This document shows positions 42,913 through 52,104 of a stretch of 64,000 bases of DNA, piece after piece. The stretch covers positions 248,001 through 312,000 of the forward strand of contig OY829369.1 of the NCBI GenBank assembly GCA_963691775.1, in the 5' to 3' direction. Below the pieces are notes generated by a model. That model saw nothing but the letters and a program-made list of their open reading frames with translations, did not search any database and was not told the origin of the DNA. A program made the position numbers and the translations under genes. Within the stretch, counting starts at the first letter, position 1. Each line of letters starts with the position of its first letter. Source of the DNA: JAZBPO01 sp963691775 (GTDB taxonomy: Bacteria > Pseudomonadota > Gammaproteobacteria > Pseudomonadales > Azotimanducaceae).

Positions 42913-45252
42913 TCATGAACCTGCGTCGAGACGACGCCAGAACGCACCCGCAGCGCATCCCGCTTCACGAGCCGGTGCAATGAGGGGAGACCAATCGTTC
43001 GGAAGCAAGCGGCGGAAGCCTGACTCGCATAAGCGAGCATCCGCGATGCAGATGATACCGGCGTCTTCCTCGCTGCGCACAAGCCGCCCTGCGGCCTGAA
43101 GCACGCGCGTCACGGCAGGTGTGCGGAACGCAAGATCGCGTCCGGCGTCGCCATGATAGTCGGCTAACGCGTTCCGTTCGACATCGGGGACTGGCAGCGG
43201 CAGGCCTGCGACGATCACGCCGATGAGCGCATCGCCCGGCAAATCTACGCCTTCGGCAAAGAGTCCGCCCGAAACCGCGAACGCGACGCGCGTTCCCCCC
43301 CCCTGCGTCTGACGCATCGCCGCTACGAACTCACCGCGCTCGGCTTCGGTCATCGCTCGCCGCTGCCGCTGAAATCGCCATGACGACCTGCGCGCCTCGA
43401 GCGCGTCGGCCAGCACGTCGAGGAACGTGAACGACGGAGCGAAAACCAAGTAGTGCCCCGGGCGTGACGCAACGATCGCCTCGATCGCCTCGAGCAGGCG
43501 CGGCATGTCCTGCGACCGCCGCCGGGCGCGCAGATCCACATCCTCGAGTAGCAGAAGCAGCCGCCGTTCCGGTGGAAAGGGATTCGGCAAGACGAGGGCC
43601 GCGGCCGATGCATCGACCCCGAGCTCACGCATGCGCAGCGGCATGGGTGCCAGCGTTGCCGAGAAGCAGACAAGCGCTGCGGCTTCGGCTAAGACATCCT
43701 CCAGTAGCGGTGCCGCATCGAGGCACTGCAGGCGCCGCATGCCGCGGGCATCCGAAGCGAGATGCTCACGGTAACCATCGCGCTGTGGCCCCGTCGCGAT
43801 GCGGCCGATCTCCAGAAACCGGGAGAGTCCTTTGCGCAGCTCCTCGAAGCGCTGCAGCGGCGGCCCGGGCGGCGCCTCGATGAGCCACCGAACGAGCTCA
43901 GCGAGGACGGCATCAAGGACATCGAGCAGCGCAGCGTCCAGGGCCCCATCCGATGCAAAGGCGCGCTGGACGAAGCGCTCAAGGATGCGCAGGAACGGCG
44001 CATCCAGTCGGCGCGCCTCTCGAATCGCCTCCTGCAACCTCGCTTCGACGAGCTCCGCGGAAAACATCGCACGCGCCCGGTCCGCTAGATTGTGCGCCTC
44101 GTCCACAAGCAAAGCGGCGCCCCCGTCTTCCGGGTCGAGCAGCGCGCGCTGACGAGCAAAGGGATCAAAAGCGTAGTTGTAGTCGCAGACGATCAGATCT
44201 GCGAAGCGCGCGGCATCATGCTGAAGCGCCGCCGGGCAGACCTTGTGCGTCGCGGCAACTGCCTGCCCCCGAGCAACCGTGATCGGACCGGCATCATCAG
44301 CGTGGCCAAGCAAAGCGGACAGCGCCGCTCGGCGCCGGTCAAAGTGCCCACGCGCACGTTCGCAGGCATCCCGCCGACACGGCGTACCCGGCGTCGGGCA
44401 CATCCGCTCGCGCGCGATCAATTCCACGACCCGCAACGTGCGTCCCTCCGGATCCATCTTCGCGACAGCATCGAGAGCCAGTTGCCTGGCAGAACCGCGG
44501 GGCGTCAGATACAGCGCACGCTCACAATCGAGCCCTGGCAGCCGGCGCAGAGCCGCATAGAGCACTCCGAGCGTCTTCCCGATCCCCGTCGGTGCCTCGG
44601 CAAAGAGCGCGCCCCCTGCGCTCAACGCACGCCAAACCTGGCGAGCGAGGGCCCGCTGTCCCGGACGAAATGCAGGCGCCGGAAACGCCAGCTCCGCTAG
44701 ATAGGCATCTCGCATGGCAAGCCGCTGCGCCTCGACCGTAAGCCAAAGGGCATAGGCTTGGCATGTGTCTTCGAAAAATCGCAGGAGCGCTTCCCGATCG
44801 GCCTCTACGGCCACGCGAATTGCATCATCGGAGTCCGCGTCGAGGTAGATGAGTTCGAGCGCGATCTCGCGCGTATCCTCTGGATTTAGATGGGCCCAGA
44901 GTCCCCCGTAGAGGCGAAGCTGAGCATCATGTGCACGGCCTTCGCGCTCGTGCACAAGGCGGCCTTCGCTGCGATGCGTTTTCATCTCTTCGATACGAAT
45001 ACTTCTCTCGCGCTCCTCGACACCGTCAGCGCGCCCCGCCACGGTGAGCTCGACAAGGCTGTTGCGCCATTGATGGCGAAAGAACACTTCTGCGCGATAT
45101 CGAGCCCCGGCGCCGGCCTGGGCACGCTGCTGACGGCGCAAGCCTTCGATGGCAGCGACGCGCGGCGCATCGCGCGGACCGAGGTCACCGCCGCGATGAA
45201 TGAAGTCCGCGAGATGCCCGACGGACACGCGACGTTTGAGGCGTTCGCTCAC
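42913..45252 (-). CDS. RecB/Cas4-like nuclease domain fused to XPD/DinG-type helicase
   Basis: 779 residues. The N-terminal 180 residues resemble a PD-(D/E)XK module (D76 in AGRADGVEE, then E89 and K91 in RIEEMKTH). The helicase part has Walker A APTGIGKT (220-227), four candidate iron-sulfur cysteines (C285, C292, C297, C339) in the XPD arrangement, a DEAH box at 384-387 and the C-terminal motifs CFSATLAPM, VAFAVSGGLFAEGVDLPG and VLQAAGRLVRSEEDAG. It is a likely 5'-3' structure-specific DNA helicase. Its start overlaps the FAN1-like gene by four bases, so the two proteins are made together, probably for crosslink or flap repair. Confidence 0.9.
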   Translation of the reverse strand: MSERLKRRVSVGHLADFIHRGGDLGPRDAPRVAAIEGLRRQQRAQAGAGARYRAEVFFRHQWRNSLVELTVAGRADGVEERERSIRIEEMKTHRSEGRLVHEREGRAHDAQLRLYGGLWAHLNPEDTREIALELIYLDADSDDAIRVAVEADREALLRFFEDTCQAYALWLTVEAQRLAMRDAYLAELAFPAPAFRPGQRALARQVWRALSAGGALFAEAPTGIGKTLGVLYAALRRLPGLDCERALYLTPRGSARQLALDAVAKMDPEGRTLRVVELIARERMCPTPGTPCRRDACERARGHFDRRRAALSALLGHADDAGPITVARGQAVAATHKVCPAALQHDAARFADLIVCDYNYAFDPFARQRALLDPEDGGAALLVDEAHNLADRARAMFSAELVEARLQEAIREARRLDAPFLRILERFVQRAFASDGALDAALLDVLDAVLAELVRWLIEAPPGPPLQRFEELRKGLSRFLEIGRIATGPQRDGYREHLASDARGMRRLQCLDAAPLLEDVLAEAAALVCFSATLAPMPLRMRELGVDASAAALVLPNPFPPERRLLLLLEDVDLRARRRSQDMPRLLEAIEAIVASRPGHYLVFAPSFTFLDVLADALEARRSSWRFQRQRRAMTEAERGEFVAAMRQTQGGGTRVAFAVSGGLFAEGVDLPGDALIGVIVAGLPLPVPDVERNALADYHGDAGRDLAFRTPAVTRVLQAAGRLVRSEEDAGIICIADARLCESGFRRLLPNDWSPLIAPAREAGCAAGAFWRRLDAGS

Positions 45253-46871
45253 GGAAAACGGACCTCAAGCACCTCGGCGCGCACGCCGAGGGCCTGCAGG
45301 TCCTCAAGCCATCTGCGCTGACTCTCACGGAGCTGATCACCGGGCCCTTTCACCTCGATGAATGCCAGACAGGATGGGGCGCCATTGGCGATCGTCAGAT
45401 CAGGGAACCCAACCCGGGCGCGCCTTGGTTCTCTCGCGACAAGCTCGCAGATACCCGCGCGGACTCCGCGAGGAATCGATCGCAGAATGTGCGGAACCAC
45501 CCCTGCCCCCTGCCACCCCCAAAACGGGTTCACAGTGCCAAGCTCGCGCTCAAGAACGCCGAGACAATCCTCCACGCCGTGGACACCGCATCGCACGGCC
45601 TCAAGGCGCGCTTCGATCGCTTCGCGGCGCCGTGCCCAGAAGTCTTCCGTATAGAGGTCTGTCGGTCCGGCCTGGAAGGGCTGCACGAAGGCGCCGGGCA
45701 AAGGCGAGAAGACAATGTCCCAGCAGGTAAGCATGAACAGCATGCCCGGGAGCCTGTTCTCCAGGTGCAGGGCGCGGTTACCGCCCGCGCGGTAGTGCTC
45801 CACCACGCGCTGCTCGACGCGAGCTTCTCGCAGGGGACGAATATACAAACGCCGGACGGGAATCGACGCACCCCGTCGCTGCGGCCGACAACGCCCGGCA
45901 GCAACATCGAAGCGCGCGGCGAAACGCGCCTCTTCATCCGTTTGCGGCGCGCAAGCCATACGCGTACGCAACGCTTCCGCCGCCTTGCGTCGACCGCGCT
46001 GCGCAAGCAGCCGGCACGCGCGCTCGCGCGCACCCGGACTGGCTGCGCGTCGCAACGTGCGCAGGGCGCCACCATGAGCGCCCTGGCGCGCCTGCCAGTG
46101 CGCAACGCGCTCGAGTGCACGGGCACGACGCGCTTCCGTCAACCGACAGGAGCTCGCGTCCGCAAGCGCATCGGAAAGCGCGCGACAAAACGACAGCTCA
46201 ACCTTTGTACGCGGCCGCACCCCGTGCTCGATCGATGACACCGCATCGGCCAGGCGATGGACAGCAACCGCACGCCGCACCTCGGACGCGTGTGCGAACG
46301 GTAGCTTGGGCGCGAGCCCGACCTTAGCCCAACGCAGCGCCCCGATATCGGCCAGCACGAACTCGCTGAGGTCCTGGCGAAGCGAGCCAAAATAAAGCAG
46401 GCGCAGGCAGGCGACGTCGTCCCCACTCTCCAGGCGCAGGACGCTCGGCAACTCGACCGTTGCGCCCGCGGCAAGGCATGACTCCAAACGTTCACGCAGC
46501 AGCGCTCTACGCGCGCCGCGCTGTCGAACGCCCAGCGCTTCAAGCCGCACCTCCAGCTCTGGAACGCGTAGCGATGCAATACGAATCGAGGCGCTGGCCT
46601 CTATCGCTGCGAGCCTGGACAGCGCAAGCTCAAGCGCTGCGTAATGGATGCGGACTACGCCAGGATAGTCGAGCAGATCGAGGCGGAAGTGCGGCCCTTT
46701 GCGCATGAGAAGACGAACCAGTAGGTGACGAGCGCCTTCCGACAAGCCGTCAACCGCTCTCATCCAGCGCCCGAGCGCCGGATCAATGAGGTGGCCGTGA
46801 TGCTGGCGCACCCATGCAAGCACGTGATCGAAGTTATGCGTGTAGAACTCGGCGGGGGCTGGCACGGTCAT
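45249..46871 (-). CDS. FAN1-like structure-specific nuclease (VRR-NUC domain)
   Basis: 540 residues. The C-terminal VRR-NUC domain has D491 in VGFPDL and the E506-x-K508 of FIEVKGPGDQL, followed by an SQRRWL helix. Upstream are a helical SAP-like region (around 100-130, RRALLRERLESCL) and a superhelical middle with ALRTLRRA repeats, as in Pseudomonas FAN1. Eukaryotic and bacterial FAN1 cut DNA in steps next to interstrand crosslinks. ATG 46871 is used; a GTG three bases earlier is possible. It is the first gene of a two-gene operon with the nuclease-helicase fusion. Confidence 0.9.
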   Translation of the reverse strand: MTVPAPAEFYTHNFDHVLAWVRQHHGHLIDPALGRWMRAVDGLSEGARHLLVRLLMRKGPHFRLDLLDYPGVVRIHYAALELALSRLAAIEASASIRIASLRVPELEVRLEALGVRQRGARRALLRERLESCLAAGATVELPSVLRLESGDDVACLRLLYFGSLRQDLSEFVLADIGALRWAKVGLAPKLPFAHASEVRRAVAVHRLADAVSSIEHGVRPRTKVELSFCRALSDALADASSCRLTEARRARALERVAHWQARQGAHGGALRTLRRAASPGARERACRLLAQRGRRKAAEALRTRMACAPQTDEEARFAARFDVAAGRCRPQRRGASIPVRRLYIRPLREARVEQRVVEHYRAGGNRALHLENRLPGMLFMLTCWDIVFSPLPGAFVQPFQAGPTDLYTEDFWARRREAIEARLEAVRCGVHGVEDCLGVLERELGTVNPFWGWQGAGVVPHILRSIPRGVRAGICELVAREPRRARVGFPDLTIANGAPSCLAFIEVKGPGDQLRESQRRWLEDLQALGVRAEVLEVRFP

Positions 46872-46917
46872 CACGCCTTGAACTGACTATTCGTACAGTA
46901 TATCCGGAGTGCATCCG

Positions 46918-47361
46918 ATGCCCCAGCCTCATCCTTGGTGTATTGCGTTTTCGGTCGATGCCACCGCGCTTGAGCGCCTGCTGGAAGATGGCGCCGTAGG
47001 GGGCTACCGGGACCCAGACCCCTGGTGGGTCGCGGCCGACATGCTCGCGGCTGCGCGGGCGGCCGGCGAGGACTTCTATGCGCTCCTCGTCTCGGGAAAT
47101 CCGGCCCGCGTTGCGAGATGGGCCGTTGTCTCGGAAATAGAAGTGCACGAGGTTGCGAGCACGCGGGAAACACGGGTGCGCTTCTCGCACGGGGGTGAGA
47201 TGAATCCGATTTTTGCCGAGCTGGATGCAATCACCCTGCGCCCGGCGGAGTTCGCCCTGGAGCGTGAGCGACGAGAGGGCCTCAGGCCCCGCCGCGAGCA
47301 CCTGGACGCAGCGCGCCTGCACACCTACGCGATTTGCGAGACGCCGGCCTGTCTGCCTTGA
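46918..47361 (+). CDS. conserved-looking protein of unknown function
   Basis: 147 residues, soluble, with no membrane segment or signal. It begins MPQPHPWCIAFSVDATALERLL and has an acidic-aromatic DPDPWWVAADMLAAARAAGEDF segment, then mixed alpha/beta text. No family is recognised. ATG 46918 is chosen because GGAG stands eight bases upstream; a GTG at 46909 would add three residues. It is divergent from the FAN1-like gene (46-base gap) and convergent to csrA. Confidence 0.6.
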   Translation: MPQPHPWCIAFSVDATALERLLEDGAVGGYRDPDPWWVAADMLAAARAAGEDFYALLVSGNPARVARWAVVSEIEVHEVASTRETRVRFSHGGEMNPIFAELDAITLRPAEFALERERREGLRPRREHLDAARLHTYAICETPACLP

Positions 47362-47567
47362 TCTGCGTTCCCGCCGCATCGTGCAGGCGCCATGCGCCGC
47401 GGGGGGCGCGGCAGGTAAGCCATGAGCAATCGACCTTCAGGGTCAACAGGAGGTAAAGCTTGCGCTCGCGGCGTGCGCTCGACGTCCAGTATCAACCCAG
47501 TGTCCGAGCCGCTCGACTCGCCGCCCCGGCCTCAGCTGGCTGAAGCGAACATCGAGCGCAGGCGGCC

Positions 47568-47795
47568 CTAGACCGCTGAGTGCGCCACTACCCGAAGCGG
47601 GGCATCGCCGGAGGGGGTGTCCGCCTCGCTCTCATCCTCTTGCAGGCGAACCCACACCTCCTTGCGATGGATCGCCGTTTCGCGAGGCGCTTCGATACCG
47701 AGATGCACCTGGCTACCCTTGATCCGCAGCACTTTTAGTTCGATTTCGCCGTCAATCATGATTGATTCACCGGCTCGGCGTGTCAGTACCAGCAT
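47568..47795 (-). CDS. csrA: carbon storage regulator CsrA
   Basis: 75 residues. MLVLTRRAGESIMIDGEIEL, then VLRIKGSQVHLGIEAPRETAIHRKEV, are the RNA-binding core, with the essential R44 region (IEAPRETAIHR) intact. The tail is longer than in E. coli (61 residues): it adds an acidic SEADTPSGDAPLRVVAHSAV segment. CsrA binds GGA motifs in leaders of target mRNAs to control translation and stability of carbon, motility and biofilm genes. Two GGA elements overlap its own ribosome-binding region, suggesting autoregulation. Confidence 0.97.
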   Translation of the reverse strand: MLVLTRRAGESIMIDGEIELKVLRIKGSQVHLGIEAPRETAIHRKEVWVRLQEDESEADTPSGDAPLRVVAHSAV

Positions 47796-47812
47796 TCCTG
47801 CGCCACTCCTGT
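47796..47812 (-). promoter_or_regulatory. csrA leader with two GGA motifs over the ribosome-binding site
   Basis: On the minus strand the leader reads ACAGGAGTGGCGCAGGA just before ATG. ACAGGAGTG resembles the CsrA consensus (ACARGGAUGU), and a second GGA touches the start codon. The arrangement fits translational self-repression. Confidence 0.45.
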
Positions 47813-48272
47813 CGCCCGTTGCGTGATGTCAAAATGCTATCTCACGCTGTTGTGCGGAACTGTATGTCGACTGTAACGGGGATGTAAATACGCCCTTACA
47901 CAGAGTTACCGGCCACCGCTCTCGCCGCGCCGGGGTGACCTGCTCAGACCGCGCTTCTACGCCCTCGCCTCTCAGGCGCTTGACGCGGGAACTCGGCGAC
48001 ACCCGGACATGATCGCTCGATATCATTGCAGCGGCTCCGCGGCATTCTTCTGCCGCTGACGCCGGCTGCGATAGCTCAGCCGCAATACCTTCGGACTTCG
48101 CGCTTGCGTCTATCGGCGTCAGCCGTCCCGCCTCGAAGCAGCTCGCGCCAGTCAGAACTGCGCGATGGCCCTTCACCGCTGCCGGCCCTCTAAATTCCGT
48201 CACGCGAGCAGGCTTTGCGCCTGAACGTCGCAGACGTTGCTCGGGCATGCACCATGGTTGCCTGGCCGGCCC

Positions 48273-48358
48273 CGAACTCGGACCCCGAACTCGGACACCG
48301 AATTCGGACACCGAACTCGGACCCCGAACTCGGGCCCCGGACTCGGGCCCGGAACTCG
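48273..48358. repeat. 13-base tandem array of CCGAA(C/T)TCGG near-palindromes
   Basis: CGAACTCGG or a close variant recurs at 48273, 48286, 48299, 48312, 48325 and 48338, always 13 bases apart, with a decayed unit after it. The third copy CCGAATTCGG is a perfect palindrome. Spacers are ACC or ACA. The 13-base period is not a multiple of three, so it is not a coding repeat. Confidence 0.85.
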
Positions 48359-48681
48359 CCACGGCCTTGCATCCGTGAACCTGGTACTGGGGACCTTCGC
48401 CCTGCCCGTCGCTGGCCCCTCGAACGAGACTGGGGTCTGATGAAAACCAGCGAAGCTGCGCTTCGGACGGACAGCGACCTTTGTGATCCGGCTGTCTTCG
48501 TTCCCCGCGCTGATTCGAGCAACGGGACGCACGCGCTCAGGCGCAGCTTCACCACCAAGGTCTACGAACAGGTTCTGCGGCCGGCGATCCACGATTGAGT
48601 CCGAACGGCCCAAGTGCTCGTGGAGTGCATGCGGGCGAGAAATTCGCACTGGCACCGCGCCCGCGCGCATCGGGACCGCAC

Positions 48682-48714
<33 letters not shown>

Positions 48715-48848
48715 GGGCGCCGATAACTCTTCAACGGGTTGTCCTGGGGCGTCGAGGGGTGCCGGTCTCACTCACAGGCGTTCGACCACCAGAGTCGACT
48801 ACACTGCGGGCGCGGCCGCACGGACGCGCGGCTGACAAGGATGCCCAG

Positions 48849-50864
48849 GTGAACGCTGGAAGATTACTCATCATCGACGACGATCAGCGGCATCGTGAGA
48901 GCCTTGCCGGCCTGGTCACGGACGCCGGCCACGTCGTCGTCGGGACCGGGACTGGTGCCGACTCGCCCGCCCTCCTTGACGCACACGCGCGAATCGACCT
49001 CATGCTTCTCGACCTCAACATGCCCGGCATGGATGGCTACGAGGTTCTGTCGGCGCTCCGAAAACGCGAGGTGCGCCCGAGCGTGATCGTGCTGACCGGC
49101 CGCCAAGACGACGCCGATATGCGGCGGCTGCTGCAGCTTGGCGCGAACGACTTCCTGGCAAAGCCTTACGGTCCGGAAGCACTCCTGGCGAGCATCGACG
49201 ATGTGCTTTCGCGTCGCGCACAGCTCGACGCTACGCAGCGCCTCATCGATCGGTTGCGCGACTCTGATCAGCTCTACCGCTTTCTTGTCGAACAGTCCCC
49301 GGACGTCATCTACACCCTGGACACAAAAGGGCGTTTCACCTTCGTGTCAGCAAGCGCTGAGGCCGTCTTGGGGCGCGAAGCCGACTCCTTGCTCGGTCAG
49401 CACTGGGCTGAACTGTTCGCGCCGGGTGAGCATGACCGCGCCCGTCAGCGCTTCGACGAACGGCGCACCGGCGATCGCGCGACCCGGAACCTGGAACTAC
49501 GCCTCGGCGCGGACGAACTGATTGCCCCCCGCTGGATACAGGTAAGCGCGACCGGCCTCTACCGAACGCCAGGGGGCGTGAACACGGAACCGAACCGGAC
49601 GGGAAGCGCCGATCACTTCGAAGGCACCTACGGCATCGTGCGTGATGTCACCGAGCAGCGCTCTCAACTCGACGAACGTGTTCGTCTCGAAGCGCAGCTC
49701 GAACAGGCGCGTCGCATGGAGGCCATCGGACAGCTCGCGGGCGGTATCGCTCACGACTTCAACAATATCCTCGCAAGCATGATCGGCTATACCGAATTGG
49801 CACAGATGGACCTCGGCGAGGGCGCGGCGGAGTCCGGCTACCTGGCTCAGGTCATCGGCGCCGGCGAGCGGGCACGTGACCTGATCGCGCAGCTACTCAA
49901 TTTTTCTCGCTCAGGCGACGGTGACCCGCGCCCGGTTCGCATTGCGACCGAGGTCGAGGGGGTCGCGCGAATGCTCCGCGCCGTGATTCCGGCGTCCGTC
50001 AGCATAGAAACGGAGACAAACGGCAGCGACGCGACCGTCATCGTCGATCCCGTGCATCTACAGCAGGTCCTGCTCAATCTCTTCATCAACGCACGCGACG
50101 CCGTCGATCAGGACGGGGCGATCCGCGTTTCAGTGCGCGATCTGCTCGACACGGGCGCGCTCGTATGCGCGGCCTGCGGTCAGCCCTTCCAGGGTGCTTT
50201 CGCAGTCATCGAGGTCGCAGACAATGGTGCAGGGATCGCTCCGGAGTTGCTGCGGCACCTTTTCGAGCCACTGGTCACGGCGCGACCGGGGCACCGGGGC
50301 ACCGGCTTCGGTCTGACGCTCATTCACAATATCGTGCACCGCTACAGCGGACACATATGCGTTGAGAGCGCACGCGGAAAGGGCACGGCCTTCCAGATTT
50401 ATTTACCTAGTTCAGAGATTGCCGCGCTGGAATCGGCGCCGGCGCCGTCCGCGCAGCCGGCCTTGGTCAGCACCAAAGGGGCTCACGTGGCGGTCGTCGA
50501 CGATGAAGCGTCCGTTGCAAACTTCCTGTGCGAATTGCTCGAGCACGCGGGCCATCACACCACCGTATTCAACGATCCTGAATCGGCACTCGAATGGCTC
50601 GACGGTCACACCGAAACGGTCGATCTCGTGATATCAGATCAAACCATGCCTCGCGTAACCGGCATCGAGCTTGCCGCGCGCGTCGCCGCGATGCGGCCCG
50701 CGCCGCCGGTAATCCTGTGCACGGGGTATGGCCAGGAAGCGGCGGGCGAGATGCATCCCGGCATTGCAGCGGTGCTGCCGAAGCCTTTCGAGATTCGTGA
50801 ATTGCTCAGAGAGGTAGACCGCCATCTCGCCGCTGGGGCGACACAGGGGGAAGAAGGTGACTGA
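48849..50864 (+). CDS. hybrid sensor histidine kinase (REC-PAS-HisKA-HATPase-REC)
   Basis: 671 residues, cytoplasmic. First receiver with D55 (LMLLDLNMPGMDG) at 4-120; PAS at about 138-265 (YRFLVEQSPDVIYTLDTKGRFTFVS); HisKA with IAHDFNNILASMIGYTEL, H302; ATPase domain with LLNLFINARDAVD and TGFGLTLIHNIV; second receiver with D597 (LVISDQTMPRVTG). A CxxC (C440, C443; LVCAACGQPF) is inserted in the ATPase domain before the VADNGAGI box. It begins at GTG 48849 with AAGGA upstream; the frame is open for 122 codons before that but these lie in repeats. It overlaps the CoA-transferase gene by eight bases. Confidence 0.9.
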   Translation: MNAGRLLIIDDDQRHRESLAGLVTDAGHVVVGTGTGADSPALLDAHARIDLMLLDLNMPGMDGYEVLSALRKREVRPSVIVLTGRQDDADMRRLLQLGANDFLAKPYGPEALLASIDDVLSRRAQLDATQRLIDRLRDSDQLYRFLVEQSPDVIYTLDTKGRFTFVSASAEAVLGREADSLLGQHWAELFAPGEHDRARQRFDERRTGDRATRNLELRLGADELIAPRWIQVSATGLYRTPGGVNTEPNRTGSADHFEGTYGIVRDVTEQRSQLDERVRLEAQLEQARRMEAIGQLAGGIAHDFNNILASMIGYTELAQMDLGEGAAESGYLAQVIGAGERARDLIAQLLNFSRSGDGDPRPVRIATEVEGVARMLRAVIPASVSIETETNGSDATVIVDPVHLQQVLLNLFINARDAVDQDGAIRVSVRDLLDTGALVCAACGQPFQGAFAVIEVADNGAGIAPELLRHLFEPLVTARPGHRGTGFGLTLIHNIVHRYSGHICVESARGKGTAFQIYLPSSEIAALESAPAPSAQPALVSTKGAHVAVVDDEASVANFLCELLEHAGHHTTVFNDPESALEWLDGHTETVDLVISDQTMPRVTGIELAARVAAMRPAPPVILCTGYGQEAAGEMHPGIAAVLPKPFEIRELLREVDRHLAAGATQGEEGD

Positions 50865-52104
50865 GCAAGACCTGCTGTTTACCGGGCTCAAGGTCATCGA
50901 TGCCGGAAGCTGGATTGCCGCTCCAGCGGCGGCCACGGTGCTCGCTGACTTCGGTGCCGACGTCGTGAAACTGGAACCGCTCGACGGCGATCCCCTGCGG
51001 GCGCTGGCGGCGAACCCGTCTTTTCCGGACAGCGAACATGACTACTTCTGGATGCTCGATGCGCGCAGCAAACGCTCCCTCGCCCTTGATCTGAAAGCCG
51101 ACGCGGCCCGTCCCGTTCTTGACGCGCTGGTACGTGACGCAGACGTGTTCGTGACCAACTACCGCGAAGACATCGGTGCGCGTCTGGGCCTCGACTGGCA
51201 ACGCCTGCGCGCCCTGAATTCACGCCTTGTCTACGCGCAGGTCACGGGCTACGGAGACGAGGGTCCGGAAGCGGACAAACCGGGTTACGACACTACTGCA
51301 TGGTGGTCTCGTTCAGGGCTTGCCGATCACGTCAGGCAACCGGGCGCCCGGCCCGCGCTGTCCGCGCCGGGGATGGGCGACCACGCCACGGCGATGTCCT
51401 TGTTCGCCGGGATCATGACCGCACTCTGGGCGCGAGAACGTACGGGAAAGGGCCGCCGCGTAACGACCTCGCTGTTTGCGAACGGCATGTGGTCCAACGG
51501 CATGATGGCGTCGATGGCGCTCTCGGGCGCGGACCTCCCCGTACGTGACCCTGACGCGGGTGTCGCCAATGCTCTTGCCGTTCAGTACGAAACCGCCGAC
51601 GGACGCTGGCTCCAGCTCACGCTGCTGAACGAGGACCGCGAATGGCCGCGCCTGATCGCAGCCCTCGACGCGGCACCGCTCCTCGAAGACCCTCGCTTCA
51701 CAACGCGCGACGACCGGCGGGATAACGCGCACGCGCTGCATGCGGACCTCGCATCGCGCTTCGGTGCACTTGACCTGGCGTCCGCACGTACGCGTCTTGC
51801 AGAGGCCGGCATCCCAGCCGCGGTGCTCACGACGCTGGCCGACGTGCCCGGGGATGACCAGGCGCTCGCGGCGGACGTCCTCACGCCTGTGGCCGAGCCC
51901 CGCCCCGGCTGGACGCACACGATCAACAGCCCGCTGTGGATCGAGGATGCGCGCAAGCGCGCACCCGCCTATGCGCCCGCGATCGGCGCAGACAGCCACG
52001 CGATCCTCGAAGCGCTAGGGTTCGACCCGAACGCGCTCGCGCGCGAGGGGGTGACTGTTCCCCTATCCGATGACAAGAGGTCGCAAGACCGAGGAGAGAC
52101 CTGA
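50857..52104 (+). CDS. CaiB/BaiF family CoA-transferase
   Basis: 415 residues of class III CoA-transferases: GLKVIDAGSWIAAPAAATVLADFGADVVKLE at the start, LDARSKRSLALDLK near 68, VFVTNYRED near 94, LVYAQVTGYGDEGP near 124 and a probable catalytic aspartate in APGMGDHATAM near 173. It moves CoA between carboxylic acids. Start GTG 50857 lies within the end of the hybrid kinase gene, so the two may be co-transcribed though functionally unlike. The acid substrate is unknown. Confidence 0.9.
   Translation: MTEQDLLFTGLKVIDAGSWIAAPAAATVLADFGADVVKLEPLDGDPLRALAANPSFPDSEHDYFWMLDARSKRSLALDLKADAARPVLDALVRDADVFVTNYREDIGARLGLDWQRLRALNSRLVYAQVTGYGDEGPEADKPGYDTTAWWSRSGLADHVRQPGARPALSAPGMGDHATAMSLFAGIMTALWARERTGKGRRVTTSLFANGMWSNGMMASMALSGADLPVRDPDAGVANALAVQYETADGRWLQLTLLNEDREWPRLIAALDAAPLLEDPRFTTRDDRRDNAHALHADLASRFGALDLASARTRLAEAGIPAAVLTTLADVPGDDQALAADVLTPVAEPRPGWTHTINSPLWIEDARKRAPAYAPAIGADSHAILEALGFDPNALAREGVTVPLSDDKRSQDRGET

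Noticed and set aside
47829..48362. 177-codon minus-strand frame upstream of csrA
   Set aside because: Its first third is the 13-base repeat array and the rest lacks any family or plausible start signal.
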